Origin: Scytalidium lignicola
Lineage: Eukaryota > Ascomycota > Leotiomycetes
DNA length: 63,376 bases
Direction: 5' to 3'
Assembly: GCA_002812745.2 (NCBI GenBank)
Contig: NCSJ02000248.1
Span: 1-63,376, forward strand
Shown: piece by piece, positions 20,977 through 31,927 of the stretch
Layout: every line of letters starts with the position of its first letter
Numbering within the stretch: the first letter of the stretch is position 1
Made by a program: the position numbers and the translations under genes
Notes under the pieces: generated by a model
Told to the model about the DNA's origin: nothing
What the model saw: only the letters and a program-made list of their open reading frames with translations
The model's database searches: none

Positions 20977-23900
20977 ATGAACCTTCAGTGCATGCCTGGC
21001 GCCTTTTCTTGTTGTCGTCGTCAAAGACTTGCTGCCGCTACTTCTCTCATCAACCATCTCTCCTTCTCGGTGAATCAACTGCGGCGCCCCTCGCCCGTCC
21101 CTAAGAACTTCAGCTATTTAAGTAGAACTCCCATTCGTTCACCGTCTGTGTCTTCCTCCAGAGCCTTCTGCCCCACAAGACTCTTGACCACCACCGCACA
21201 GACCTTGTCACCGTCCCCTCGGCTGCAGCTTCTAGTCATCAATCCATCGTCCGAAGCCTTGCAAGCCCGGCAAGCCTTGACATTGGGTGCAGTTCACGGC
21301 CTTTCATTAACACGACTTGCGGCTGCCACTCCACTGGCATTTACTGCTTCACCTTGCTCTGTTCTCTTTCAACAACGGAGTTTTTCCACCAGGCTGCGCA
21401 ATTCTTCGGCCATGTCGACTACTTCGGAACCCCAAACGCCTACAACGCTCAATAGCCAGCCTCGAGAGTACATGGACGGACCAGTTGAGAGACTAACCGA
21501 TTCCCTCGAAACCCCATCCCTCGATGACCGCTCCTACCGTGTTGTGAAGTTGGCTCGTAATCAGCTCGAGGTGCTCTTAGTACATGATGCACAGACTGAC
21601 AAGGCTAGCGCCGCAATGGATGTCAACGTGGGGAATTTCAGTGATGAGGAAGAACTCAGCGGAACAGCTCATGCAGTGGAACACTTGTTGTTCATGGGTA
21701 CAAAAAAGGTAAAGTGGTGGCTCTATCTATCTGCGCTGAACTCAAAACCAATTTAACTCTGTCCTAGTATCCGGTCGAAAATGCATATTCCCAGTACCTA
21801 TCTGCAAATTCGGGAAGCTCCAACGCATATACCGCAGCCACCTCCACCAATTATTACTTTGAAGTTGCTGCTAAAGTTTCTGACACTGCCGACCAAAACG
21901 AACCCTCTCCATTATACGGCGCCCTCGATCGTTTTGCCCAGTTCTTCATTGATCCATTATTCCTAGACACAACCTTAGACCGAGAATTGCGAGCAGTTGA
22001 CTCAGAAAACAAAAAGAATTTACAGAATGACCAATGGAGATTACACCAGCTAGATAAATCACTTTCGAACCCAAAGCATCCATACTGCCATTTCTCTACG
22101 GGAAATCTCGAGGTTTTGAAAACTATACCGGAGAGTAGAGGCATTGACGTGAGACAGAAGTTTATAGACTTTCATGCACGACACTATTCTGCAAATCGAA
22201 TGAAACTGGTCATATTGGGAAGAGAACCGCTTGACGTTCTCGAGAAGTGGGCTGCAGAATTGTTTTCTGGTATCCGAAATAAAGACTTGCCACAGAATCG
22301 CTGGGAAGATGAGCAGCCTTTTGGGAAGGATGAACTGCTTACGCAGACTTTCGCTAAGCCTGTCATGGATTCAAGGCATTTAGATCTTACGTTCCCGTTT
22401 ATAGATGAAGAGATGCTATATGAATCCCAACCGAGCCGTTACATTAGCCATCTTATTGGACACGAGGGACCTGGGAGTATTATGTCCTATATTAAGGCAA
22501 AGGGCTGGGCAACTAGTTTGAGTGCAGGAGGATACAGTATCTGCCCTGGTACTCCCGGGATGTTTAGCATCCAGATTCGTTTAACAGAAGACGGATTGAA
22601 GAATTACAAGGAGATAGTAAAGGTCTTCTTTCAATATGTTTCGCTTCTCCGAGAGACCCCACCTCAAGAATGGATATTCCAGGAACAAAAGGGATTAGCA
22701 GATGTGGATTTCAAATTCAGGCAGAAAACTCCAGCCAGCCGATTTACAAGCAAGATTAGTGCTGTCATGCAAACTCCCTTACCACGAGAATGGCTCCTGA
22801 GTGGGCATAGCAGGCTCAGGAAGTTCGATGCTACTGCTATTGAGAGTGGCCTCGCATGCTTGAGACCTGGCAACTTCCGAATGGTAATTGTCAGCCAAAA
22901 ATTCCCAGGAGAATGGCCAGAGAGGGAGAAGTGGTATGGCACCGAGTATAAGTACGAAAAAATCCCGTTAGAGCTCTTGCAGGAGGTCGAGCAAGCTGCA
23001 GCCACTACGTTAAAGGACCGGCTGCCAGAACTCCATCTTCCAAATGAAAATAAGTTTATTCCTAGCAAGCTAGACGTCGAGAAGAAAGAGGTCGAAAAGC
23101 CTGCTACTTCACCTAAGTTAATTCGGAATGATGAGCTTGTACGCACTTGGTACAAAAAGGACGATACATTCTGGGTACCGAAAGCAAATCTCTATATTAA
23201 CTGTAGAAGTACGTTGCCGAATGCCACTGCTGAGAATTCGGTGAAGGCTAGGATCTTTACCGATCTTGTTAGAGATGCATTAGAAGAATATTCATATGAT
23301 GCAGAGCTTGCGGGGCTAGACTACTCAGTGTCAAGCCACTCCATGGGCCTTGAAATTGGAGTATATGGGTACAATGACAAGCTGTCAGTGTTGTTAGAAA
23401 AGGTTTTGGTAACCATGAGGGATCTTGAAGTTAAACAAGATCGCTTTGATATAATCAAGGAACGATTAAATCGGGGACTGAAAAACTGGGAGTACCAGCA
23501 GCCTTATAACCAAGTAGAGGATTATGTCCGATGGCTTAATGTGGACCGAGGATATATCAATGAGCAGATACTAGCAGAGCTACCACACATTACAGCTGCG
23601 GGTATTCGGGAGTTCTATCCACATCTTCTCCGTCAGATGCATATCGAGACGNTTTGTCCACGGAAACTTGTACAAGGAAGATGCGCTCAAGTTTACTGAT
23701 CTTATCGAGAACACTCTGAAGCCAAGGCCCTTGCCGCCGACCCAATGGCCCATTGCTCGCTGCCTGATCTACCCTCCTGGAGGCAACTTTGTTTATCACA
23801 AGACTCTCAAAGACACAGCAAATGTCAACCATTGTATTGAGTATCTTCTCTATATTGGTGACAAGGCTGATCGTGCACTACGAGCAAAAGTACTCCTCAT

Positions 23901-24654
23901 TGATCAGATGACCCATGAACCTGCCTTTGATCAATTACGAACTAAGGAGCAGCTTGGATATGTCGTATTCAGTGGTATGCGGACTACTGCGACAACCCTA
24001 GGGTTTCGGTTTATTATCCAGAGTGAGAGGACACCTCAATATCTTGAATCGCGAATCAACTCATTTTTGACGGGTTATGCGAAAACCTTGGGTGAGATGT
24101 CTGATGCTGATTTCGAAGAGCATAAGAGGAGCTTGATCACGAAACGCTTGGAGAAGTTAAAAAACCTAGACCAGGAGTCAGGCCGTATCTGGATGCATAT
24201 CGACAGTGAATTCTATGACTTCGAACTTGGTATGTTCATCCCTGAAACCCCTATACATCGCATGAGTTACTAACAGGACCGTAAAGTGTACCATGATGCG
24301 GCACATGTCAAGGCTCTCACCAAAGAAGACATGATCCAGTTCTATAATCACTACCTCCTTCCTGCCTCACCCTTGCGATCGAAGTTAGCGGTCCACTTGA
24401 ATGCTCAGACGAGCGCTGCTCCTTCTGGTCCCGTTTTGGTCATTGAGAAAGGGCTGGAGGCAATGGAACAGAAAGAGCGGAGGGCATCTGATTTAGCAAT
24501 TGAAGCTAGTGGTGATGTTGAAGTTAGCGCGAATGGCACGAAGCCATATGTGATTACGGACGTGAGGGAGTTCAAGCTGAAGATGCAGGTCAGTGCGGGT
24601 CCTCAACCAGTTAAGGACGTGAGCGAATTCGAAGAACTAGATTCGAAGTTGTGA
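20977..24654 (+). CDS. STE23: Insulin-degrading-enzyme-type M16A metalloprotease (Ste23)
   Basis: Exons are 20977 or 21412 to 21708, 21768-24229 and 24287-24654. The inverted zinc motif HAVEHLLFMG is followed by the distal block NEPSPLYGALDRFAQFF and Glu in LDRELRAVDSENKKN. IDE-family peptidases cut small peptides inside a closed chamber; yeast Ste23 processes a-factor. The N at 23652 is a surplus base: without it the frame reads HIETFVHGNLYKED and the exons sum to a multiple of three. From MSTTSEP (21412) the protein is 1041 residues. An in-frame ATG at 20977 adds 145 residues that are Arg/Ser-rich, almost free of acids, and end RSFSTRLRNSSA, resembling a mitochondrial presequence. The last acceptor was set at AAAG (24286) because the nearer AG abuts the branch site. 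Confidence 0.95.
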
Positions 24655-25597
24655 GCTACGGGTGATTGGTGTAAATAATGTGCTTGGGAGCACATTCTAG
24701 AGGTTTGGGAATGGGGTATAAGCCCCTTCGTGTGCCCACTCTAGACTCTGGACTGTTTATTGATTCATCTGTACACTTTGTTGTACAGATGCTGCTGTAG
24801 TTACATTACGCTGGGTTTACCCGTATAGACTCACGGACTTAGATGAGCTAATGACATACCATCGTTGATTTTCAATATTATAATTTAGTATCGCACCGTA
24901 TAACTGTGATTTCTCACCTTATCAATAGTCTCAATCACTACCGAAAAGTCTATACTTGTCCAATGGAAGTTAACGAGTTTCAAATATGTTGTGCAGACCA
25001 AATACGTTTATTTTTTAGGCATTATGCCAATGGATATGCCTACATGATCATTTTCTTCAGCCACCTCAACAATTTAGTTTCCTCGTCCTCCACGCTATCC
25101 TTTCTTTACCATGTTTTAACCTCTCAAACATCAAATACACTCATCGGAAAAGTAAGGAGACTTTAATAAAGACCCAAAGTAGTCACTATTCGTCCTTCAT
25201 CATACATTGATTACTAAACTTCTCTTTATAGAAGTATACTCCTCTGATTAGGCTTCATAGACATAGTAGTCTCCATCGTCCGATCTCAGAATTCATTCTT
25301 CATCCTACCTCAGCAGGATGGCCTGTTTTCCTCTATTCTTATGACCCTTCATCATATTCACAATTGAGGAAACTGTTCTAAGTACGTCAATACCCGACAT
25401 ATCCAATAACAAGAATTAAGTTATTATGTTTTCTCTGCTGATTTAGAATATCGGTTCATGATCCTAGTCTCTTTCCTAGTAATTGCTGTATGTTAGTCTA
25501 CCTAGATAATGTAGGTAGGGGCACGAAAAGCTTCAGAGTTCTTTTGTCGACAGAGCAGCGATCGAATTAGAAATCCAAATTCTGCTTACAACCTTTA
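24655..25597. other. Convergent intergenic region, AT-rich
   Basis: Holds the 3' ends of STE23 and of the Mpp6-like gene and AT-rich sequence between. The one open frame (24906-25166) has no recognisable features. Nothing else seen. Confidence 0.5.
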
Positions 25598-26573
25598 CTA
25601 TCGCCTATTGTTGGCAATACGTGGGCTGTGACAATTATATGCAATATGGCCACGCTGACCACATTTGAAACAGGTCTTATCTTCATCTGAACCAGACTTG
25701 GCATTACTGGTAGCCCTCCCAGAGAGAGAAGTAAGATGATTCGGTAGTCCATCCAAAAGGGACGTGGTCTTGGCCTTGTTGAGATTCACATCTTTTTTCT
25801 TCCTCTTCTCTACCATTTTCTTTAAACGAGCGGCTTTTTCAGAATCTCGTTTTGTTTTCCTCTCAATCCTGGCCTTCTTTTCAGCCTTTTGCTGTTCTGT
25901 CATAATAAGATTATCCATTGGATCATTTAGATCATTTTCACCTCGATAATCCGTGGTGTCATCTCCATTTTCATCTTCATCTTCATCTTCATCTTCTTCC
26001 TCTGAATCAGAATCCCAATCTGAATTTTCGTCCAAGTGTCTTTGTTGCCTCTGCTTAAAATCAGTTCATCGATCATACCAAAAAGCTCTTTCCATCACAT
26101 ACCTCCAAGACCCGATTAAACTTTCCAAAGCTCCGCCGCCCAACTTTTACCGGTCTATCCCATGCATTTTCTTCCTCGACAACTTTCAACCTAGCAACAG
26201 AAGACTGATCAAGGTTGGAAAACCCAGTTTGCACTACTCGCAGATTCGAATGAGAGGTGGGAGAATCCTTCTGGTCTGCAAAACTCAGGACCCACCGAGT
26301 ATCTCCTAATTCTGCTGCCTGCTTGTCCAAAGCCATCTGCTTCTTCGTTTCCTCCTCTGCAATTGCGGCTTGGATAGCCTTTTGGTCCACTAAGGAGTTC
26401 ACGTTGACTTCCGCTGATACCTCCCCTTTCCTTTGACGCTTTGCTGGTGGTTCATCAGGTAAAGTATTTGAAGCAGTTGATGCTGCAGCAGCTCTTTGCA
26501 TAAACTTCATTGTCAGAAGTCTTGAAGACATGGTCTTCGGCGCATTCCCAACCGTCGCAGCAGGGCTAGACAT
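25598..26573 (-). CDS. MPP6: Mpp6-like exosome cofactor with C-terminal zinc knuckle
   Basis: Exons 26103-26573 and 25598-26053 give 308 residues. The N-terminus contains SSRLLTMKFMQRA, the signature of the M-phase phosphoprotein 6 family, and later GRRSFGKFNRVLE, matching the second Mpp6 motif. Mpp6 proteins bind RNA and the nuclear exosome, linking it to the Mtr4 helicase. An acidic run of alternating D/E (about residues 165-185) follows, then a long basic helix (KAEKKARIERKTKRD) and a CCHC zinc knuckle CFKCGQRGHIAYNCH near the end. Human Mpp6 lacks such a knuckle, so this is the extended fungal form. The gene is divergent from the complex I subunit gene. Confidence 0.85.
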
Positions 26574-26839
26574 GGTGAAAGAAAATTAAAGAAATCTATA
26601 AGGTCCTACTCGTATATGCTTGCGATTAATGGGAACTAAAACATTTGAGAGTTCTTGATTATCGCACCGAATCGCAGCTTCCTGGAATATTTTGGCGTCC
26701 TTTCATCAACACAGAGCAAACGAAGCAAAGTTGATGCTCTGTTGCTTAGTCATCAATCGCCTAGGAGCGTCAAAGCCGATAGCAACGACAATCATACTTG
26801 TATGTAGCTCCTCCTTCGAGCGATTGAAGCCGCAACAAG
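26574..26839. promoter_or_regulatory. Bidirectional promoter MPP6/NDUFS6
   Basis: 266 bp separate the divergent start codons, so both promoters must lie here. No canonical element recognised. Confidence 0.5.
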
Positions 26840-27615
26840 ATGTTATCCGCCACTAGATTGAGAGCATTATTCCAATGCTCGAGGGCAGCTCAAGCCTCTG
26901 CGAGACGAGCCTTCACCGCATCCGCAAATGCGCTGCAACAGAATGTGTCCAAGACCAACGAGGTTCCAACTCCAGCCCCATTACAGGACAAGCCGCTCCA
27001 AGAGTCCGTGGATGAGGGAGAAAAGTTCCGGTTGATGCAAGAGCCTAATAGAGCTGGAACTTGGTCGAGGAGTCAGCAGCCAAGGGCGGCCGCAATGACA
27101 GGACCTAGATTCGAGCAGACGATCATGCATGCCCAGGTATGCTGCGCTACGTTCCGTTTCTTTCGTCCATTTGTCAATTTAAATTATGGCTGCTTTACAA
27201 TTCACTTGCTAATTGAGACAATAGCCAGCTCCACATGCAGCAATTGAGCTGATTCACAAGCAACCAGTGCGATGGACTTCCGAACGTGTAGTGGAGTGTG
27301 ATGGCGGTGGTGGTCCATTGGGCCATCCTAGAATCTTTATCAACTTAGATAAACCAGAAATTGTTCCCTGCACATACTGCGGCCTTCCATATGTAAGTAA
27401 TATTGGTTTATGGATGGCATCGGTGCTTGAAAAAGTCCATGATATTCCATTTACTATGATATATACTGATGTTGCTACAGGGAAATGAGCACCATAGACA
27501 CCATCTCGAGTCTCTACCAAAAGAGAACCTGGCATATCCCTTAGAAGCACAGGGCAATGCTGCGGAAGTCTCTGAAACCCAGCGGATCACCGATGAGGCT
27601 CTTGGTCAACGTTAG
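26840..27615 (+). CDS. NDUFS6: NADH:ubiquinone oxidoreductase 13-kDa subunit (NDUFS6 type)
   Basis: Exons 26840-27136, 27225-27392 and 27481-27615 give 199 residues. The N-terminus is a presequence (MLSATRLRALFQCSRAAQ, Arg-rich, no acids). The conserved zinc-finger region reads RVVECDGGGGPLGHPRIFI, IVPCTYCGLPY and, from exon 3, GNEHHRHH. The Cys and His residues bind zinc in complex I, and the subunit is needed late in assembly of the matrix-arm N-module. The second intron splits the zinc region just after PCTYCGLPY. Confidence 0.93.
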
Positions 27616-28176
27616 GCCTTGATGTCTAATCAGGGGCTGTTAGATACACTGTACATAATAAGAATTAAGGTTTCTTTCAAGAATATCTCACTGCCGTTTC
27701 CACTAATATGCAGCTCATGTATCTTCCTTCATCATTTGCTTATACTCCCTTATTAAACACGCATTCGTCAACCATTTACGGGAGAATTACGAGAGGAACC
27801 TTGAAATATCTTGATCATTAGTATTGAGTTGGTTTCTTCTATGCTTATAAAAAAAAACTGTACGGAGTAGATCATGTATATCATAAAACAGCTTGTTTTG
27901 ATAGCTTCAATTGCAATTATGAAGTCTTGATTCTAAGTTTAGTAATTAACTAAGCTGTATATAAATTTATGCCCTACAACTTGAGTGCTGTGGCTATAAA
28001 TACTTTGTTTTCTCTTCAAAGAAGGGGCATGTGGAAAGTAATCACGAAGGAGCTCATAGAAAGCTATTTCCCATCTAAACCACTAGCTCACCGCCTTCGC
28101 GAAGCTCGATTCTGCACAATCCCAAGCTTGTGCGACAACATCACTCCCCACCAACTTGCAAACACAAGAGCTCAAG
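27616..28176. other. Non-coding spacer
   Basis: 3' flank of NDUFS6, an AT-rich centre with a TACGGAGTA motif at about 27860, then the CA/CT-rich leader of the CFIm25 gene. No gene seen. Confidence 0.5.
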
Positions 28177-29049
<873 letters not shown>

Positions 29050-29706
29050 AAAAAAAAATTGGATCATTGCATCCACGGCATGGGACGGCGTTTAAGAGGT
29101 ATGCCATAAAGACTTTGGGGCTATCTGCAGTTAATATCAGTTGTCGCGGCTGGAACTTGGGAATAGTTGGGAGTTATATTTGGAGAATGTGATTTAATTT
29201 TCAGCCTTCACTTTAAGACCCAAAAGACCATAAGATATGTGACGCATGGTGCCTAAGGTAATATGCGCGGGGTAATTCAAGAGCTGATATGTGTCCTCCC
29301 AGTATATACAGTAGTTAAACTCCCACAATGTCTAACAATATTCCCAAAGCATCCAGAACCGTTTAATAATATCTCTTAAAAATAATTTCGCATACCAACA
29401 TGATCTAGTCAGAGTGGTTGCAACCCTCACCAGCTCCTTATCAGTCCCCCAAGCTCGCTTCTTGATTGAAAAAGCTGAATGACGTCGCACTCTTTCACAT
29501 AAATGCCGTCTTCAGGTACAACACCCATAGCGACCATATCACTCACGACAACAGTTGGCCTCCTCCTTCTCATCATACTCTCACTCTTTCCAAGTCTCTT
29601 CCACTCCGTCTGGTCAATTCCACTCACAATCCTTTCGCCGTCAACCTATCTACCCCACTATCAGCTAACCAAGGCTGGACCTAGATACACACAAGAAACA
29701 AGCAAT
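29050..29706. other. Spacer with possible upstream coding extension
   Basis: The left part is the CFIm25 3' flank. From 29503 an in-frame ATG could extend the UPF0047 protein N-terminally by 68 residues containing a hydrophobic segment; whether this is leader or coding is unresolved. Confidence 0.4.
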
Positions 29707-30225
29707 ATGTCTTGGACACAGAAGACGTTCACACTTCCATCCAAATCACGAGGTTCATATCTTGTAACAGACCATGTCGTATCCTCTCTACCAGAAATCA
29801 AGGAATATAAAGTCGGACTTTTGAACCTCTTTATTCAGCATACTAGCTGTGCACTGAGCTTGAATGAGAACTGGGATGAGGATGTTAGGGAGGATATGAG
29901 TGATGCTCTAGATCGTATTGCACCTGAAGATCGGAAGGGGAATCTATACAGGCACTCGGCAGAGGGATTAGATGATATGCCTGTGAGTATATATATGTAT
30001 CCTTGTTCTCTCTAATCGAGGTACTCTTTGGGAGATTACAGAGGTTAACTTTGGACTCCAACACAGGCTCATATAAAGAGTGCTCTTATAGGAGCCAGTG
30101 TTACGGTTCCAATTACAAATGGGAAATTAAACACAGGTACATGGCAAGGTATTTGGTATCTAGAGTTTAGGGCAAGTAAACATCAGAGAAAGATTGTTGC
30201 TACAATACAAGGAGAGAAGGCCTGA
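29707..30225 (+). CDS. UPF0047/YjbQ family protein
   Basis: Exons 29707-29982 and 30067-30225 give 144 residues from the start [10 protein letters not shown], the usual family length of about 140. Signature blocks are [20 protein letters not shown], the Asp-rich VREDMSDAL, the region [20 protein letters not shown], and the C-terminal [13 protein letters not shown]. coli YjbQ can complement thiamine-phosphate synthase loss; the fungal role is unknown. The conserved His and Asp residues around the cleft are present. An in-frame ATG at 29503 would add 68 residues with a membrane-like stretch (VGLLLLIILSLFPSLF). Confidence 0.9.
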
Positions 30226-30574
30226 ATAATATTGTCTAATTACGATCTACTATGGTTTTGAGATAGAACACAGCCATTATTGTCTTCTTAGTGATATCTT
30301 CAAAGTTAATATTAGTTTTTAATTGCCATTGTTATTATCCTTATAAAGAAGCCGGCGGTATTTCTGCCCAAAGCAGTTTCTAGCTAGGTAAGACCTCTAA
30401 TTTGTTTGCTCCTTTTTATCTCCAGCTGACATAAGAAATGCATAGAAGTGAGCGCCATCAAGCCCTGAAAGCAAAATTTTAGTGCTTCTCAAGTGACCCT
30501 CTCTTTATTTGCACCGTCTTTAAGCCCCTCCTGGACTAGACTATAAAGAACCCTTTTGTCAACACCTAACCTGG
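30226..30574. other. Convergent spacer
   Basis: 3' flanks of the UPF0047 gene and the tryptophan-spaced protein gene. Nothing else seen. Confidence 0.5.
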
Positions 30575-31927
30575 TCACCACCCAGTTGGAGTTGGTCCAG
30601 TTCCACCATCGCCCCAGCTACCAGCTGACACTTCTGATTGCAATGTGCCTTGTCCAACATAACCATTGTTTTGTGTGCTTTGAGCACAAGATGGGTCGGC
30701 CCATGATTGTTGATTAAACGTACTCTGGTTCCAATCTCCATCCTTGCTATTGGCAGTCCCATCGTTGTTGTTGTTGTTATCATCCTCAACTATACTAGCC
30801 CAAGAATCATCGTTGTTATTATTTCCTGAGTCTGCTCCACCATTTTGGTTTGTATTGTTATCGGTGTCATTCCAGGTAGAACTATCTTGATTGCCATCAT
30901 TGTTTTGGGTCTCCCAAGAATCTGATACCGCCGGAGCGTCTGAAGCAGTTTGGGTTGGCCACTCATTGTTGGTCCAATTCTGTTGGCCCTCGCTGGCGTC
31001 GCTTTTCTTCTTCGTGACTCTCTTATTCTGATTTTTGGAGACATTGGAGGAAGGTTGTGCTGGTGCTTGTACTGGAGCATGTCCACAAAACATGGCAGTA
31101 TTAGGCGGAAATGCTCCAACTGGTACTTGACTAGGTGGTATAGGAATCAACGTCGCGTATGGATTTCCATACCTGCTACCATGATACACTCGAAGTATAC
31201 CAGATCTGGAATCGAAAAAGGCATTAGGGCGCGGATCAGTTGAACATTCAATAACATCTTCTCTGAGGATAACCTCAGCCCTAGAGGGCTGGATGATTCG
31301 AGACATGAAAGACTGTTGAATTTGTGGCTTTACTGGCGTGCTCCAGATATTCCTGTTGTTTGAGAATTTTTGTGTATTCTCTAGTACTCCTGCAGGCGTG
31401 CTCTGATCTGTGGATTGGTAGTGCCTATTTTGTTGAGTTGCTTTGATAATTTGATTACTTTGGGAGTTGGCTCTGCAGCGATTGCAGTTATTGAATTCAA
31501 TATGATTTTCACCTTTCTTTTCACGACGTCTATTGCGCCTCTTGACCTTCGTGTTTTTGGCCCCCGTATTCACTTCTCTATCTTCACTTGGGTTAGCAAT
31601 TCTAGACTTCACACAGTCACAGGCCCATCCCTTTGATGGCTCTTCCTTCTTATAATTAGCGGCAAGGCAGGACTTAAACGGTTTTGTCTCCTCAAAATGC
31701 ACACTTTTCTTAGGCTTGTTGTCAGTAACAGAGTTGTCATCGGAACGAGTATCGTGGTGTACACATCCTGAATCTGAAGTCAAGCAATTGGCATTTCTAC
31801 TTTTCAACGCTGACTGGGATTGACTGCTAGGTGTGGCATCTGGATGGCCTCTGTGGTATTGTATTACACGGGATCGAAATAGTAGAGGACCACCGGCAGC
31901 CCAGTACATGAAAGGATTATAAGACAT
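30575..31927 (-). CDS. Unknown low-complexity protein with Trp-spaced N/D/S/G-rich tail
   Basis: A single open frame of 450 residues. I recognise no domain. The N-terminal part is basic and polar, with a strongly basic cluster (KVKRRNRRREKKGEN) that could act in nuclear import or RNA binding, and a few cysteines without a clear metal pattern. The middle (about residues 200-270) has a more ordered region containing RIIQPSRAEVILREDVIE and GILRVYHGSRYGNPYA. The last 135 residues are Asn/Asp/Ser/Gly-rich with about nine single tryptophans (NW, EW, SW, TW, DW) mostly 5-20 residues apart, ending SWGDGG...TGW. Such spacing resembles Argonaute-binding GW/WG proteins, but composition alone cannot prove it. 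The unbroken 1.35-kb frame argues for a real gene. Confidence 0.65.
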   Translation of the reverse strand: MSYNPFMYWAAGGPLLFRSRVIQYHRGHPDATPSSQSQSALKSRNANCLTSDSGCVHHDTRSDDNSVTDNKPKKSVHFEETKPFKSCLAANYKKEEPSKGWACDCVKSRIANPSEDREVNTGAKNTKVKRRNRRREKKGENHIEFNNCNRCRANSQSNQIIKATQQNRHYQSTDQSTPAGVLENTQKFSNNRNIWSTPVKPQIQQSFMSRIIQPSRAEVILREDVIECSTDPRPNAFFDSRSGILRVYHGSRYGNPYATLIPIPPSQVPVGAFPPNTAMFCGHAPVQAPAQPSSNVSKNQNKRVTKKKSDASEGQQNWTNNEWPTQTASDAPAVSDSWETQNNDGNQDSSTWNDTDNNTNQNGGADSGNNNNDDSWASIVEDDNNNNNDGTANSKDGDWNQSTFNQQSWADPSCAQSTQNNGYVGQGTLQSEVSAGSWGDGGTGPTPTGW

